DNA of 64,000 nt, taken from assembly GCF_020054945.1 (NCBI RefSeq), contig NZ_JAIHAU010000003.1, positions 29,948 to 93,947 of the forward strand, read 5' to 3'. The notes beneath the pieces were generated by a model. The model did no database searches, was not told where the DNA came from, and was given only the letters and a program-made list of their open reading frames with translations. The translations under genes were made by a program, and so were the position numbers. The stretch is from Mahella sp. (GTDB taxonomy: Bacteria; Bacillota; Clostridia; Mahellales; Mahellaceae). Below, piece after piece: positions 52,044 to 63,010 of the stretch (its first letter is position 1; the number at the start of each line of letters is the position of its first letter).

Positions 52044-53059
52044 TACTCATTGCTCCTATCCTCTATCATAACTATTTCATTCCTGATTTGCGCTAAAACG
52101 CCCTTGGAAACGAATATATCAGCCTGCTTAATAGCGTTTTTTATTGCGGATGCATCAGAACTGCCATGTGATTTTATAACCAAACCATCTATTCCTAGCA
52201 ACAATGCTCCTCCATATTCCGCATAATCCCACTCTTTCATAAGTTCTTTTAACGTGGGCATCAATAAAAGTGCACCTAATTTAGCGCGCCAGCTTTTCAG
52301 CACATTTTGTTTAAGTATATTAAAAAGCGCCGATGCTATGCCCTCTAGGAGCTTCAATATAACGTTGCCCACAAAACCGTCGCATACTATGACATCAGCT
52401 TTACCAAGGGGAATATCCCTTGCCTCTATATTGCCTATAAAATTAAGATGAGTGGATTTTATAAGTCCAAAAGCTTCCTGTATCACATCGTTACCTTTAT
52501 TTTCCTCTTCGCCTACGTTTACCAAACCGACGCGAGGCGATACAACGTTTAAGACCTTCTCCATGTACACCGAACCCATTACTGCAAATTGCATGAGATT
52601 TTCGGGCTTGCATTCTATATTAGCACCTGCATCGACCAGCAGGCTCCCGCCTTTTGCCGTAGGAATAACCGGAGCCAATGCCGGCCTGTCTATCCCCTCT
52701 ATGCGGCCTACTTTCAATAATGCACCTGCCATCAAAGCACCCGTATTGCCGGCCGATATAAAAGCATCGACCTTTCTGTCTTTGAGCATCTGAAGCCCTA
52801 TCATCATGGAAGAATCTTTTTTCTTTTTTATGGCGTTAACGGGTTTTTCGTCATTGCCGATAACCTGCAACGCGTTCTCTATGCTCAAGCGCGATTTATC
52901 ATAAGCATATCCTTGCAGCAAATCTTCTATAGCTTGTTGTTGACCCACCAGCACTATATCTATATCGTGGGTTTTATAAGCATCCAAGGCCTCTATGCAT
53001 CCCTTTACTATCTCATGTGGTGCATGATCGCCTCCCATAGCATCTACGGCTATACGCAT
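52043..53059 (-). CDS. plsX: Phosphate acyltransferase PlsX
   Basis: ORF 338 aa; RIAVDAMGGDHAPHEIVKG, AFISAGNTGALMAGALLKVGRIEGIDRPALAPV. Confidence 0.97.
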   Translation of the reverse strand: MRIAVDAMGGDHAPHEIVKGCIEALDAYKTHDIDIVLVGQQQAIEDLLQGYAYDKSRLSIENALQVIGNDEKPVNAIKKKKDSSMMIGLQMLKDRKVDAFISAGNTGALMAGALLKVGRIEGIDRPALAPVIPTAKGGSLLVDAGANIECKPENLMQFAVMGSVYMEKVLNVVSPRVGLVNVGEEENKGNDVIQEAFGLIKSTHLNFIGNIEARDIPLGKADVIVCDGFVGNVILKLLEGIASALFNILKQNVLKSWRAKLGALLLMPTLKELMKEWDYAEYGGALLLGIDGLVIKSHGSSDASAIKNAIKQADIFVSKGVLAQIRNEIVMIEDRSNE

Positions 53060-53072
53060 GATGAGTCCTCCC

Positions 53073-53636
53073 TCAATCGTTTTGTAACGATACTAATATG
53101 AACTTTCCTCTGAAGGCTTCATTGTCTCTCACCTTCGTTTTTACCCATACAAAGTATTTATTAGCCCTTACCCTTACCACCTCCGCTTTAGCCACCAATT
53201 TTTCCCCTGCATGAACGGGGAATTTGTATTTAATATTAGCCACACCGGTCAACGCTACAGGAGCGTCTATCACGGCAATAGCCAACGATTCGGCTTGAGC
53301 AAATATAAAATGCCCTCTAACCACCTTGGTCTTTTCAAAAGCCATCTGGCTATCGGTTTGAAGCACTGATATACCGCTTTTACCTAGCTCCAAATCTATC
53401 AATTCTCCTACTATCTCTTTACCGCTTATCGATTTTACTTTACCATAGCTTTCAGCGGCCAGCTCACGTATGCGTTGTCTAAGCTCCGGTATGCCTATCT
53501 CCATCCTATCTAAACGTATAGTTTGTATACTGACGCAAAAAACACGACTTAACTCCTCGTCGGTAAGGAACGGGTCCTGCTTTAATTTCATCAGCAACGC
53601 TGCCTGTCTTTCCTGTTTTGGAATCCCTCGGCTCAC
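53073..53636 (-). CDS. fapR: Transcription factor FapR
   Basis: ORF 187 aa; N-terminal [53 protein letters not shown] and thioesterase-like hot-dog domain. Confidence 0.95.
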   Translation of the reverse strand: MSRGIPKQERQAALLMKLKQDPFLTDEELSRVFCVSIQTIRLDRMEIGIPELRQRIRELAAESYGKVKSISGKEIVGELIDLELGKSGISVLQTDSQMAFEKTKVVRGHFIFAQAESLAIAVIDAPVALTGVANIKYKFPVHAGEKLVAKAEVVRVRANKYFVWVKTKVRDNEAFRGKFILVSLQND

Positions 53637-53676
53637 CCTACCACCTCCGCTTTGGCCTATTTGGTTTATATGCTGC

Positions 53677-53697
53677 TTCTAATACCTGATACCAGAA
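53677..53697 (-). promoter_or_regulatory. Putative FapR operator
   Basis: Imperfect palindrome TTCTGGTATCAGGTATTAGAA directly downstream of the fapR promoter -10 box. Confidence 0.65.
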
Positions 53698-53698
53698 T

Positions 53699-53727
53699 AG
53701 TATAGCATAATGCTTAACGCATGGCAA
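53699..53727 (-). promoter_or_regulatory. Putative sigma-A promoter of the fapR-plsX-fab operon
   Basis: Minus strand TTGCCA-N17-TATACT. Confidence 0.7.
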
Positions 53728-53730
53728 GTG

Positions 53731-54447
53731 TCAACCGGATATTACATCCCCTACACAACCTATATTGAGACCGCGGCTTTTAAGTTCCCGTATCATTATA
53801 GGTAATGCAACTAACGTATCTCTGGTGGGATGCATCGATATTATATCTCCATTTCCGGCTTTATTCAGCACACGTTCCACTATGGCTTGATAGCCATCGC
53901 TTTGTAAATCCATGGTATCTATGCTATATATTATAGTTCTATAACCCAAACTCTCGGCCAATCGAAGCACTTGTCGAACATAATCGCCGTAAGGTGGAGA
54001 AAATAACGTTGTTTTCAAACCGGTTATATCTGCTATAGTGCTTTCAGTATCCAGAATTTCCTTTTTATTTTGCTCCAATGAAAGCTGCGTCGGCATATCA
54101 TGATTAAAACCATGATTGCCTATCTCATGGCCTTCAGACACCATCTGCATTAATAGATCCGGATGCTGCTTGGCCCAGCGACCGGTTACGAAAAATGTAA
54201 CTTTTATATCGTTGTCTTTAAGTATTTTCAACATAGGCGGTATGTATTCGGCACCGTCCGCCACACTGCATGCAAAAGCAATCAGTGGCTCCGATACATC
54301 GCCTTTGTAGATCGGCGTATTTGCATAAGCGTTGAATACAGCCTCCGGTTTGCGGTTTACCACCATCGTCAGCAAAGCTACCAATAATACAATTATTATT
54401 ATATTTATCCAAAAGCTGTCTTTTATACGAAGATTGCAGACCTTCAT
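53731..54447 (-). CDS. Polysaccharide deacetylase family protein
   Basis: ORF 238 aa; single TM, VTFFVTGRWAKQHPDLLMQMVSEGHEIGNHGFNHDMPTQ, FSPPYGDY. Confidence 0.93.
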   Translation of the reverse strand: MKVCNLRIKDSFWINIIIIVLLVALLTMVVNRKPEAVFNAYANTPIYKGDVSEPLIAFACSVADGAEYIPPMLKILKDNDIKVTFFVTGRWAKQHPDLLMQMVSEGHEIGNHGFNHDMPTQLSLEQNKKEILDTESTIADITGLKTTLFSPPYGDYVRQVLRLAESLGYRTIIYSIDTMDLQSDGYQAIVERVLNKAGNGDIISMHPTRDTLVALPIMIRELKSRGLNIGCVGDVISG

Positions 54448-54515
54448 TTCTAATCACCCTGTCTCATTTATATGATGGTATTACCATATTCAGCAGCCAG
54501 AGTGATTATAACAAA

Positions 54516-54543
54516 AAACATAAACCTTAAAGGTTTATGTTTT
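54516..54543 (-). terminator. Intrinsic terminator of pnp
   Basis: Minus strand AAACATAAACCTTTAAGGTTTATGTTTTTTG. Confidence 0.8.
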
Positions 54544-56651
54544 CATGAATTCCCATCCCGTCTTTCTTTTGGATTATCTTTAGTTTCCTCACCAAGCACT
54601 GCTTTATGGGACAGGTTTATCCGTCCTTGTTTGTCTATATCGGTAACTTTGACCAATATTTCATCGCCGACCTTGACCACATCCTCAACCTTAGCAACGT
54701 GTTCCTTTGACAGCTTGGATATATGAACCAATCCTTCTTTCCCGGGCAATATCTCTACAAAAGCACCAAAAGGCATTATTCTGGTCACTTTGCCAAGGTA
54801 TACGTCGCCGGCTTCCACATCTTTAACGATGCCCTCTATTATACGCATGGCTTTTTTACCGGATTCGCTGTCTGGCGCGGCGATATATATCGTGCCGTTT
54901 TCCTCTATATCTATTTTTGTACCCGTATCGGCTATAATTTTATTTATGACTTTACCGCCGCTGCCTATAACCGAGCGTATTTTATCGGGATCTATAGTCA
55001 TGGTCATGATTTTGGGTGCATATGGCGATACCTCTTTGCGCGGCTCGGATATAACCTCCAGCATCTTGTTCATTATGAACATGCGCCCTTCATATGCTTG
55101 TTTCAAGGCAGCCTCCAATATGGATCTATCTATACCTTTTACCTTTATATCCATCTGTATGGCGGTCACACCATCGGCTGTACCTGCCACCTTAAAATCC
55201 ATATCTCCAAAAAAATCCTCCAGGCCTTGTATATCGGTCAGTATAGCTACTTTATCGGATTGCTCATCCTTCATCAGGCCCATAGCCACGCCGGCCACCG
55301 GGGCTTTTATAGGGACGCCGGCATCCATAAGAGCCAGTGTGCTACCGCATACGCTAGCTTGAGATGTGGAACCGTTAGAGCTCATCACCTCCGAAACCAG
55401 CCTTATAGTATACGGGAATTCCTCTTGAGATGGTATCATGGGCTCCAATGCCCTTTCGGCCAGCGCACCGTGACCTATCTCTCTACGTCCCGGTCCGCGC
55501 ATCATTTTAGCCTCACCTGTGCTATAAGGCGGCATGTTATAATGATGTATATAGCGCTTGCTCTCTTCCAGGCTCAGATCATCGAGCATCTGTTCGTCTC
55601 CGGGCGCACCCAATGTGGCTATGGTCAATACCTGGGTTTGCCCTCTGGTAAACAAACCGGAGCCATGGACCCTGGGTATAAGACCGACTTCGCACGATAT
55701 AGGCCTTATTTCGTCTAATTTTCGTCCGTCAGGCCGCGCCCCTTCAGTAAGGACCATCTTGCGAACACATTCTTTTGTTATATTATAGACCGCTTCATCG
55801 ATCTCGGCTTCACGCTCCGGAAATACCTCGGCAAAATGCTCGAATATAATTTCTTTAACTTTATCCATCTGATCCTCGCGTCCTTGCTTATTATTGGAAC
55901 GCACAGCCTCAGATATCATATCAAAAGCGTATTCTCGTACTGCCGTTTCTATTTCGGGATCCACATGATGCAATTCAGGCACATTCTTCGGAATACCCAC
56001 TTCAGACACGATCTGCTCCTGAAATGCCACCAACTGTTTTATATGCTCGTGCCCGAACATAATGGCTTCCAATATTTTATCTTCCGGCACTTCATTAGCG
56101 CCGGCTTCGACCATCATTATGGCATCCTTTGTCCCCGCTACGGTCAAATGAAGCCTGCTTTTCTCGCGCTGAGCAGCGTCAGGATTAATGACCAGTTCGC
56201 CATCGACCAGTCCTACTAATACTGCCCCTATAGGACCTTCGAAGGGTATATCGGATATACTCAAAGCAGCCGAAGCACCAACCATAGCCACCACATCCGG
56301 CAACACATCCGGTTCCACAGACAACGGCATGGCAACCACCTGCACGTCATTTCTATAACCCTTTGGGAATAACGGCCGTATAGGTCTATCTATCAGCCTT
56401 GATGTCAATATGGCTTTCTCTGTGGGTTTACCCTCTCTCTTTATATAGCCGCCTGGTATCTTACCGACAGCATATAACTTTTCTTCAAAGTCTACACTTA
56501 ACGGAAAAAAGTCTATGCCTTCCCGCGGTTCTTTAGAAGCCGTAACCGCCACAAATACGGTGGTATCGCCGTATCTGACCAATACAGCTCCGTTGGCCTG
56601 TTCAGCCAGTTTGCCGGTTTCTATTATCAACTTTCTTCCGGCAAGTTCCAT
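54543..56651 (-). CDS. pnp: Polyribonucleotide nucleotidyltransferase
   Basis: ORF 702 aa; two RNase PH domains, KH ([16 protein letters not shown]) and S1 ([31 protein letters not shown]). Confidence 0.97.
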   Translation of the reverse strand: MELAGRKLIIETGKLAEQANGAVLVRYGDTTVFVAVTASKEPREGIDFFPLSVDFEEKLYAVGKIPGGYIKREGKPTEKAILTSRLIDRPIRPLFPKGYRNDVQVVAMPLSVEPDVLPDVVAMVGASAALSISDIPFEGPIGAVLVGLVDGELVINPDAAQREKSRLHLTVAGTKDAIMMVEAGANEVPEDKILEAIMFGHEHIKQLVAFQEQIVSEVGIPKNVPELHHVDPEIETAVREYAFDMISEAVRSNNKQGREDQMDKVKEIIFEHFAEVFPEREAEIDEAVYNITKECVRKMVLTEGARPDGRKLDEIRPISCEVGLIPRVHGSGLFTRGQTQVLTIATLGAPGDEQMLDDLSLEESKRYIHHYNMPPYSTGEAKMMRGPGRREIGHGALAERALEPMIPSQEEFPYTIRLVSEVMSSNGSTSQASVCGSTLALMDAGVPIKAPVAGVAMGLMKDEQSDKVAILTDIQGLEDFFGDMDFKVAGTADGVTAIQMDIKVKGIDRSILEAALKQAYEGRMFIMNKMLEVISEPRKEVSPYAPKIMTMTIDPDKIRSVIGSGGKVINKIIADTGTKIDIEENGTIYIAAPDSESGKKAMRIIEGIVKDVEAGDVYLGKVTRIMPFGAFVEILPGKEGLVHISKLSKEHVAKVEDVVKVGDEILVKVTDIDKQGRINLSHKAVLGEETKDNPKERRDGNS

Positions 56652-56744
56652 TTCAAATTGTCTATACAGAAAATTTTCCTCCTTCCATATCGAGCCGTCC
56701 TTTGACCGTCTTTAATGAATAGAGCGGGAAAGCCCCGCCCATAA

Positions 56745-57008
56745 TTATTTTCTGAGTCCCAAACGGTCTACTATGGAACGATAACGCTCAATATCTTTAT
56801 CTCTGAGATAGTTTAAAAACCTACGCCTCTGACCGACCATTTTGAGCAATCCTCTCCTGGAATGGTTGTCATGCTTATTAATCCGCAAATGCTCGGTCAA
56901 ATGATTGATTCGCTCTGTCAGAATAGCTATTTGCACCTCTGGTGAACCGGTATCATTCTCGTGCAAGCCATAGGCCTTTATTATCTCCTGTTTCTTGGCC
57001 TTCTCCAT
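56745..57008 (-). CDS. rpsO: 30S ribosomal protein S15
   Basis: ORF 87 aa; [53 protein letters not shown]. Confidence 0.97.
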   Translation of the reverse strand: MEKAKKQEIIKAYGLHENDTGSPEVQIAILTERINHLTEHLRINKHDNHSRRGLLKMVGQRRRFLNYLRDKDIERYRSIVDRLGLRK

Positions 57009-57127
57009 GTATACACCTCCTCTTTTTTTGGCACTTATGCCGTAATATAATCTCCATTGAACAGAGGATAACGTCGAGGAATCGATATCCCCAGCTCATG
57101 GTTAACAATAGTATATATCATTTTTCA

Positions 57128-58114
57128 TCAATTAACAATATATTTTTTTGGGTCTGAAGGTGTTCTGTCAAAATTTCTAAGGACTTGTCTTGCCATATCG
57201 ATATCCTCGCGTATTTGACGGGCAAGCCGTTCCGGATTGGAAAACAGCATTTCATCGCGCAAGCGGCTTATAAATCGTATTTCCAGTTCCTGACCATACA
57301 GTTGTCCGTCGTAATCCAATATATGAGTTTCTATACTTATGTGCGTGTCATTGAATGTAGGCCTTGTCCCTATATTGGTAACAGCCTTCCATGTGCCATC
57401 CATACCGCTTATAACCGCTTCAGTGGCATAAACGCCGCTACGAGGCACCACCACCCCGGGATCGGGTGTCAAATTGGCAGTGGGAAATCCAAGCTTATGG
57501 CCCATCTTATGACCTGCATGAACCTCCCCGAGCAACGCAAACGGCCTGCCTAAATAACGCGCCGCCTCTTCCACACATCCGTCATTCACCAAACGGCGTA
57601 TAAGACTGCTGCTAACCGTTACGCCGTTCACCTTTACCGGCGGCACTATTACGACGTCTATGCCGCGCTTTTGTCCTTCGTCCTTCAATAATTGCGCATC
57701 GCCCTGGCCTTTATAGCCGAAGGTAAAATCAAAACCCACTATCACCGATTTTACATGATACAGGCCAAATAAAATGTTATTTACAAATTTATCGGCCGGT
57801 ATATCGGCAAAAGCTTTATTGAACTCATTTAATATTATATAATCTATGCCATATTGGCGTAATACGCTCAATTTCTGCTTATTATTCATCAGCAAGGCAG
57901 GTGCTTTATCCGGACATAATACATTTAGCGGATGCTTGTCGAATGTATATATCGCCGATGCGCATTTATATGATAATGCCTTGTCTTTCAATATCTTAAT
58001 AAGCTGCTGATGCCCCAAATGTATACCATCGAACGTACCTATAGCCATAGCTAATGGCTCTTCGATGGTATCGCTGCCTGATGCTATCATATCCATCTCT
58101 ATCCTCTTACACAA
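57128..58114 (-). CDS. ribF: Bifunctional riboflavin kinase/FAD synthetase
   Basis: ORF 328 aa; AIGTFDGIHLGHQQLI, VGFDFTFGYKGQGD, GHKMGHKLGFPTANL. Confidence 0.96.
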   Translation of the reverse strand: MCKRIEMDMIASGSDTIEEPLAMAIGTFDGIHLGHQQLIKILKDKALSYKCASAIYTFDKHPLNVLCPDKAPALLMNNKQKLSVLRQYGIDYIILNEFNKAFADIPADKFVNNILFGLYHVKSVIVGFDFTFGYKGQGDAQLLKDEGQKRGIDVVIVPPVKVNGVTVSSSLIRRLVNDGCVEEAARYLGRPFALLGEVHAGHKMGHKLGFPTANLTPDPGVVVPRSGVYATEAVISGMDGTWKAVTNIGTRPTFNDTHISIETHILDYDGQLYGQELEIRFISRLRDEMLFSNPERLARQIREDIDMARQVLRNFDRTPSDPKKYIVN

Positions 58115-59009
58115 AAACTCTGATAGGTTTCACGCATTTGCCGGTATCTTGTTGACTCAATCGGCCCAATGCTAAAAATTCATCGTTATAATATATCTTT
58201 ACTATATCTCCTATGGACAAATCCTGTGGCACATGTTCTACGTGCAATTTATAAAGGCTGCTGCCGTTCAATGTGCGCTCATATCCTTCACGGTTGACAT
58301 ATATAGAATCAAACACAACAAGCGCTTTATCTATAGGTATTATTATATCTTCTAACGCGCCTTGCCGGTACATCTGTTCTACCATATCAAGATCAACAGA
58401 GTCTTTTATATGGAAATTAGCTACCTGCGTGCGCAAAAGATAAGACATATGCGCTCCACAACCCAGTTTTTGGCCGATATCATGGCATAAAGTGCGTATA
58501 TAGGTGCCTTTCGAGCACCTCACCTTGAAAAGCACTCGATCGGGAAATTGTATATCTAAAATCGATATATCATATATCTCTATATCCCTCGGAGTACGCA
58601 CAACGCTTTGCCCTCTCCTTGCTAATTTATATAAAGGCACACCATCATGCTTTATCGCAGAATACATTGGCGGCACCTGCTGTTGTTTGCCCTTGAAAGA
58701 ATATACGGCATCGTATATATCGTCTACATCAACATTTACAGGCCGTTGTTCCGTAACCTGCCCTGAAGCATCCTGGGTATCGGTAACTACGCCAAGCGTC
58801 ATTTCAGCTATATATACCTTCTCGCCATCGACTATGTATTGCGCAACCCTTGTGGCTTTGCCCAGGCATATAGGCAATACGCCTGAAGCATCGGGATCCA
58901 AAGTACCGGCATGGCCAACCTTAAGCGGTTTTAATCTGCGCCTCAATGTTATTACTACGTCGTTAGAGGTCATGCCGGCAGGCTTGTACATATTTATGAT
59001 ACCGTCCAT
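58107..59009 (-). CDS. truB: tRNA pseudouridine(55) synthase
   Basis: ORF 300 aa; INMYKPAGMTSNDVV, KVGHAGTLDPDASGVLPICLGKATRV. Confidence 0.97.
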   Translation of the reverse strand: MDGIINMYKPAGMTSNDVVITLRRRLKPLKVGHAGTLDPDASGVLPICLGKATRVAQYIVDGEKVYIAEMTLGVVTDTQDASGQVTEQRPVNVDVDDIYDAVYSFKGKQQQVPPMYSAIKHDGVPLYKLARRGQSVVRTPRDIEIYDISILDIQFPDRVLFKVRCSKGTYIRTLCHDIGQKLGCGAHMSYLLRTQVANFHIKDSVDLDMVEQMYRQGALEDIIIPIDKALVVFDSIYVNREGYERTLNGSSLYKLHVEHVPQDLSIGDIVKIYYNDEFLALGRLSQQDTGKCVKPIRVFV

Positions 59010-59012
59010 GGT

Positions 59013-59984
59013 TTAAACCTCCGCAACCTTGACAATCGGCTCAAGCTCTTTTAACACCATTTCAACAGCTTCATCCATAGATGCCGATATAGTACAACCC
59101 GACGCCTTCTTATGCCCTCCCCCGTTAAATTTTGCCGCTACGGCATTAACATCGACATGATTTTTAGAGCGAAGGCTTACTTTTATGCGGCCGTTATCCA
59201 TTTCCTTAAAAAGCAGTCCTACTTCTGCGGTATCTATATCTCTCGCATAATTCACCAAACCATCGCAATCGGCATCGTCGGCTCCGACATCACGCAACAT
59301 GGCCATGTCAACTTTAATAAAAGCTATACTGCCACCTTCACAAACCTGTATAGTGTCCAGAGCTTTAGCTAATAAACGCGTCCTCTGTAAAGAGCGTTTA
59401 TTAAACAGTTCATCGTTAAGCCAGTTAGTATCCACGCCGCAGTTTATAAGGTCGCCGGCTATTTCATGTGTCGCCGATGTTGTGTTATCATAAGAAAATC
59501 GTCCTGTATCGGTAACAATGCCTGTATAAAGGCATGTGGCTACTTGTTTATCTATGTCCGCACCTGTAAGCCTTATAAGTTGATATATGAGTTCTGCGGT
59601 TGCGGCCGCCGTAGTATCCACCATATTATAACGGGCATAAGATGTATTGCTTATATGATGGTCTATGTTGACCGTATAGGTGGCTTTTGAAAATATATTA
59701 TTACAATCGCCCAAGCGTTCCCTATCACTGCAATCTATAGCCAGCACCGTCGTGATATCGGCGTCCGATTCATTCGAACGCCTTATAACATCAGCGCCCG
59801 GCAAAAAGGCGTAAGATTTAGGTACAGGATCCGAACAAAGGCACACCACTTGTTTACCTTTCTGCCGCAATGTTAACGCCAGGGCCAGCGATGAACCCAG
59901 CGTATCCCCGTCCGGCATTATATGCGATATTAAAGCTATCTTATCGCTGTTTTTCAATAACCTTACTATGTCGGAAGCTACCAT
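59013..59984 (-). CDS. nrnA: DHH/DHHA1 phosphoesterase, NrnA-like
   Basis: ORF 323 aa; SHIMPDGDTLGSSLAL, NIDHHISNTSYA, FNGGGHKKASGCTI. Confidence 0.93.
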   Translation of the reverse strand: MVASDIVRLLKNSDKIALISHIMPDGDTLGSSLALALTLRQKGKQVVCLCSDPVPKSYAFLPGADVIRRSNESDADITTVLAIDCSDRERLGDCNNIFSKATYTVNIDHHISNTSYARYNMVDTTAAATAELIYQLIRLTGADIDKQVATCLYTGIVTDTGRFSYDNTTSATHEIAGDLINCGVDTNWLNDELFNKRSLQRTRLLAKALDTIQVCEGGSIAFIKVDMAMLRDVGADDADCDGLVNYARDIDTAEVGLLFKEMDNGRIKVSLRSKNHVDVNAVAAKFNGGGHKKASGCTISASMDEAVEMVLKELEPIVKVAEV

Positions 59985-59986
59985 AT

Positions 59987-60364
59987 TTATTGCTCCTCAT
60001 GCCCTGGCTTATTGGTATTTATATCATGTAACAGCTTGGATATATGCACACCGTATTCAATAGAAGTATCGCGAACGAATATTATCTGCGGTGTATACCT
60101 AAGCCTTATGCGCGAGCCAACTTCTTTGCGTACAAAACCAGTCGCACTATTTAAGCCGTCAAAAGCGTTTTTTACTACATCTTCATCGCCCAATACGCTC
60201 ACATAAACCTTGGCATATTTGAGATCACTGGTTACCTCAACCTTTGTGATGCTTGTCATCATCGGGACGCGAGGATCTTTTAATTCGTTTCTTATAATAT
60301 CGCTGATCTCGCGTTTGAGTTCTTCCGATATGCGAGCCAGCCTCGAAAACTCCATGTAAATCAA
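59987..60364 (-). CDS. rbfA: 30S ribosome-binding factor A
   Basis: ORF 125 aa; [49 protein letters not shown]. Confidence 0.96.
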   Translation of the reverse strand: MIYMEFSRLARISEELKREISDIIRNELKDPRVPMMTSITKVEVTSDLKYAKVYVSVLGDEDVVKNAFDGLNSATGFVRKEVGSRIRLRYTPQIIFVRDTSIEYGVHISKLLHDINTNKPGHEEQ

Positions 60365-62739
60365 CCTCCTTGTTTTTCTGGTTCAATCTCTTGTTGAGCA
60401 TATGCTTCTATTATATCTCTTTCTTTTATATCGTTGAACCGTTCTATTGTAATGCCGCATTCATAGCCGGCAGCAACCTCTCTGGCATCATCCTTAAACC
60501 GTTTGAGAGAAGATATTTTACCCTCATACACTACTATACCATCCCGAATTATACGGGCATCGGCATTACGGGTAATCTTTCCGTCGGTTACATAGCATCC
60601 TGCTACGGTGCCTACATTGCTTATCTTGAACGTTTCTCTAACCTCGGCGTGCCCCAGCACCACTTCCTCATAGCGTTTTGCCAACATGCCCTTCATAGCT
60701 GCCTTAATATCATCTATGGCATCGTATATTATTCTGTACAATCTTATATCTATATTATCCCTGGCAGCAGCCGTTTTAGCGCCGGGCTCCGGTCTGACGT
60801 TAAAACCTATTATAATGGCATTAGACGCGGAAGCCAATAATACATCGCTTTCGGTTATAGCCCCTACGCCGCCATGGATAACGTTGACGCGCACTTCATC
60901 ATTGCTCAGACGCTCTAAAGCCTGTCTAACAGCTTCTACAGACCCTTGCACATCGGCTTTGACTATTATGTTAAGGTCTTTTATCGCGCCTTCTTTTATC
61001 TGATTGAATAGATCATCGAGTGTTAAACGCTGATTGTGCTTCACTTGTTCTTCTTTTATAGCATTCTTGCGTTCATCCACTATTCTTTTGGCCAACGCTT
61101 CTTCTACCACATAAAATTTGTCGCCGGCACTCGGAACATCCGAGAAACCCAATACCTGCACAGGCATAGCCGGACCGGCTTGATTTACCCGCTGACCCTT
61201 ATCATTTATCAAAGCCTTAACCTTGCCATAAGTAAGACCTGATAGTATAACATCGCCCACATGCAATGTGCCGTCTTGAATCAGTGCCGTAGCCAGCGGG
61301 CCCATGCCTTTGTCCAACTGCGCCTCTATTATGGTCCCATATGCCGACCGGTCTGGATTAGCCTTAAGTTCCTGCATGTCGGCTACCAGTAATATCATTT
61401 CCAACAATGTATCTATGCCTGTTTTTGCTTTGGCCGAGACAGGAACGCATATGGTATCGCCACCCCAGTCCTCAGGTATAAGGTCATATTCGGTTAATTG
61501 CTGTTTTATACGATCGGGATTGGCTCCCGGCTTATCTATCTTGTTTATAGCTACTATAATCGGCACGCCTGCCGCCTTGGCATGATTTATTGCTTCTACA
61601 GTTTGAGGCATGACACCGTCGTCAGCCGCTACCACCAATATAGCTATATCGGTTACCTGCGCCCCTCTGGCTCTCATAGCTGTAAACGCCTCGTGGCCAG
61701 GCGTATCCAAAAATGTAATCCATCTATTGTTTATTTGCACCTGATAAGCACCTATATGCTGGGTTATGCCCCCGGCTTCCTGCTCGGTAACGCGTGTAGA
61801 GCGTATAGCATCCAAGAGAGAGGTTTTGCCGTGATCAACATGGCCCATAACGGTTACTATAGGAGGCCTTGGCACGAGCTTGGTCAGATCGGACACATCG
61901 GTCTTTTCAAGCTCCAGCAACAGTTCTTCGTTATTCTTTTCATCTTTGCGCTCCAATACTACACCGTATTCCGAAGCCACGAGAGATGCCGTATCAAAAT
62001 CTATTTCATCGTTTATAGTAACCATTATGCCTAGCTTCATAAGCGACTTTATTATTCCGGCAGCCGGCTTACCAATTTTCTCCGATAAATCTTTTACAGT
62101 TATAGAAGCACCTACTACTATAGGTTTATCGTTTTTAGGTATATCAATACCTTTCATCGCATTATTTTTAGCGCCTTTTTTAGCAGGCTTTCTGGTTTTC
62201 TTTATTATAGGTTCATCGATGACCTCCTCAACATGTTCGATACCCTGATAACTCTTGATTATCTTGCGGCTATCTATTATATTATCGTCATCCGTTTTAA
62301 CCCGTTCTTTTACTTTTTCTCCGGCATTATGGGATGGTGCAGGTTTTGGTTTCTGCGCGGTTTTGCGTCGCGCAGCCTTTTCTTTTTCCTCCAGTACTTC
62401 TGACTCGGGAGTTTCTTTACGCAACTTTTCAAGCGATTTATCCAGGTTGTTATCGCGTCTGGCAGGCTGAACCTGTTGCTGCCGCTTATTGCGTTCCATT
62501 GTACCCTGCTGTACCGGTCGGGTTTCGCTCCTGTTGGGGCGCTCGGATCTAGCAGCTTGTCCCGAAGCTCTGGCCGCTTCCGGGGGTTTTTGTTCCTCGC
62601 GCTGTATATCCTGCTGTTTTTGGGCTAATACAGCCTCATATGCTTTTATTTCGCTCTCCAGCGAATTCGCCATCTTCATCAAGACCCCTACATTATGCTT
62701 CAATCGTCTTTCATCTTGGTATACGCTACTTTTTGCCAT
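60361..62739 (-). CDS. infB: Translation initiation factor IF-2
   Basis: ORF track to 62745; [23 protein letters not shown]; low-complexity N-terminal region; start likely [10 protein letters not shown]. Confidence 0.97.
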   Translation of the reverse strand: MAKSSVYQDERRLKHNVGVLMKMANSLESEIKAYEAVLAQKQQDIQREEQKPPEAARASGQAARSERPNRSETRPVQQGTMERNKRQQQVQPARRDNNLDKSLEKLRKETPESEVLEEKEKAARRKTAQKPKPAPSHNAGEKVKERVKTDDDNIIDSRKIIKSYQGIEHVEEVIDEPIIKKTRKPAKKGAKNNAMKGIDIPKNDKPIVVGASITVKDLSEKIGKPAAGIIKSLMKLGIMVTINDEIDFDTASLVASEYGVVLERKDEKNNEELLLELEKTDVSDLTKLVPRPPIVTVMGHVDHGKTSLLDAIRSTRVTEQEAGGITQHIGAYQVQINNRWITFLDTPGHEAFTAMRARGAQVTDIAILVVAADDGVMPQTVEAINHAKAAGVPIIVAINKIDKPGANPDRIKQQLTEYDLIPEDWGGDTICVPVSAKAKTGIDTLLEMILLVADMQELKANPDRSAYGTIIEAQLDKGMGPLATALIQDGTLHVGDVILSGLTYGKVKALINDKGQRVNQAGPAMPVQVLGFSDVPSAGDKFYVVEEALAKRIVDERKNAIKEEQVKHNQRLTLDDLFNQIKEGAIKDLNIIVKADVQGSVEAVRQALERLSNDEVRVNVIHGGVGAITESDVLLASASNAIIIGFNVRPEPGAKTAAARDNIDIRLYRIIYDAIDDIKAAMKGMLAKRYEEVVLGHAEVRETFKISNVGTVAGCYVTDGKITRNADARIIRDGIVVYEGKISSLKRFKDDAREVAAGYECGITIERFNDIKERDIIEAYAQQEIEPEKQGG

Positions 62740-63010
62740 CGGCAACTACCTCCGTATTAGAATATCTTTCCAAATCTTCGTAAACGCTATCCTCTATTTT
62801 AACTTTCAATGCTCTATCTAAAGCCCTGTTCCTGTGAGCCTTCGATATGCATTGGATATCGGCGCAGATATAGGCGCCTCGTCCTGCCGCTTTGCCGGTC
62901 GGATCTATGCAAACGCCGCCTTCGTTATTTCTTACCACTCTTATAAGCTCCTTTTTAGGCTTGGTTTGCCTGCATACCACACAAGTCCTCTCCGGGATTT
63001 TTCTCATCAT
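62726..63010 (-). CDS. ylxR: YlxR family RNA-binding protein (RnpM)
   Basis: ORF 94 aa; [38 protein letters not shown]. Confidence 0.95.
   Translation of the reverse strand: MMRKIPERTCVVCRQTKPKKELIRVVRNNEGGVCIDPTGKAAGRGAYICADIQCISKAHRNRALDRALKVKIEDSVYEDLERYSNTEVVADGKK

Noticed and set aside
54723-55718. 331-aa plus-strand ORF opposite pnp
   Set aside because: Antisense to a highly conserved gene; composition (Tyr/His/Gly/Cys) mirrors complementary codons.
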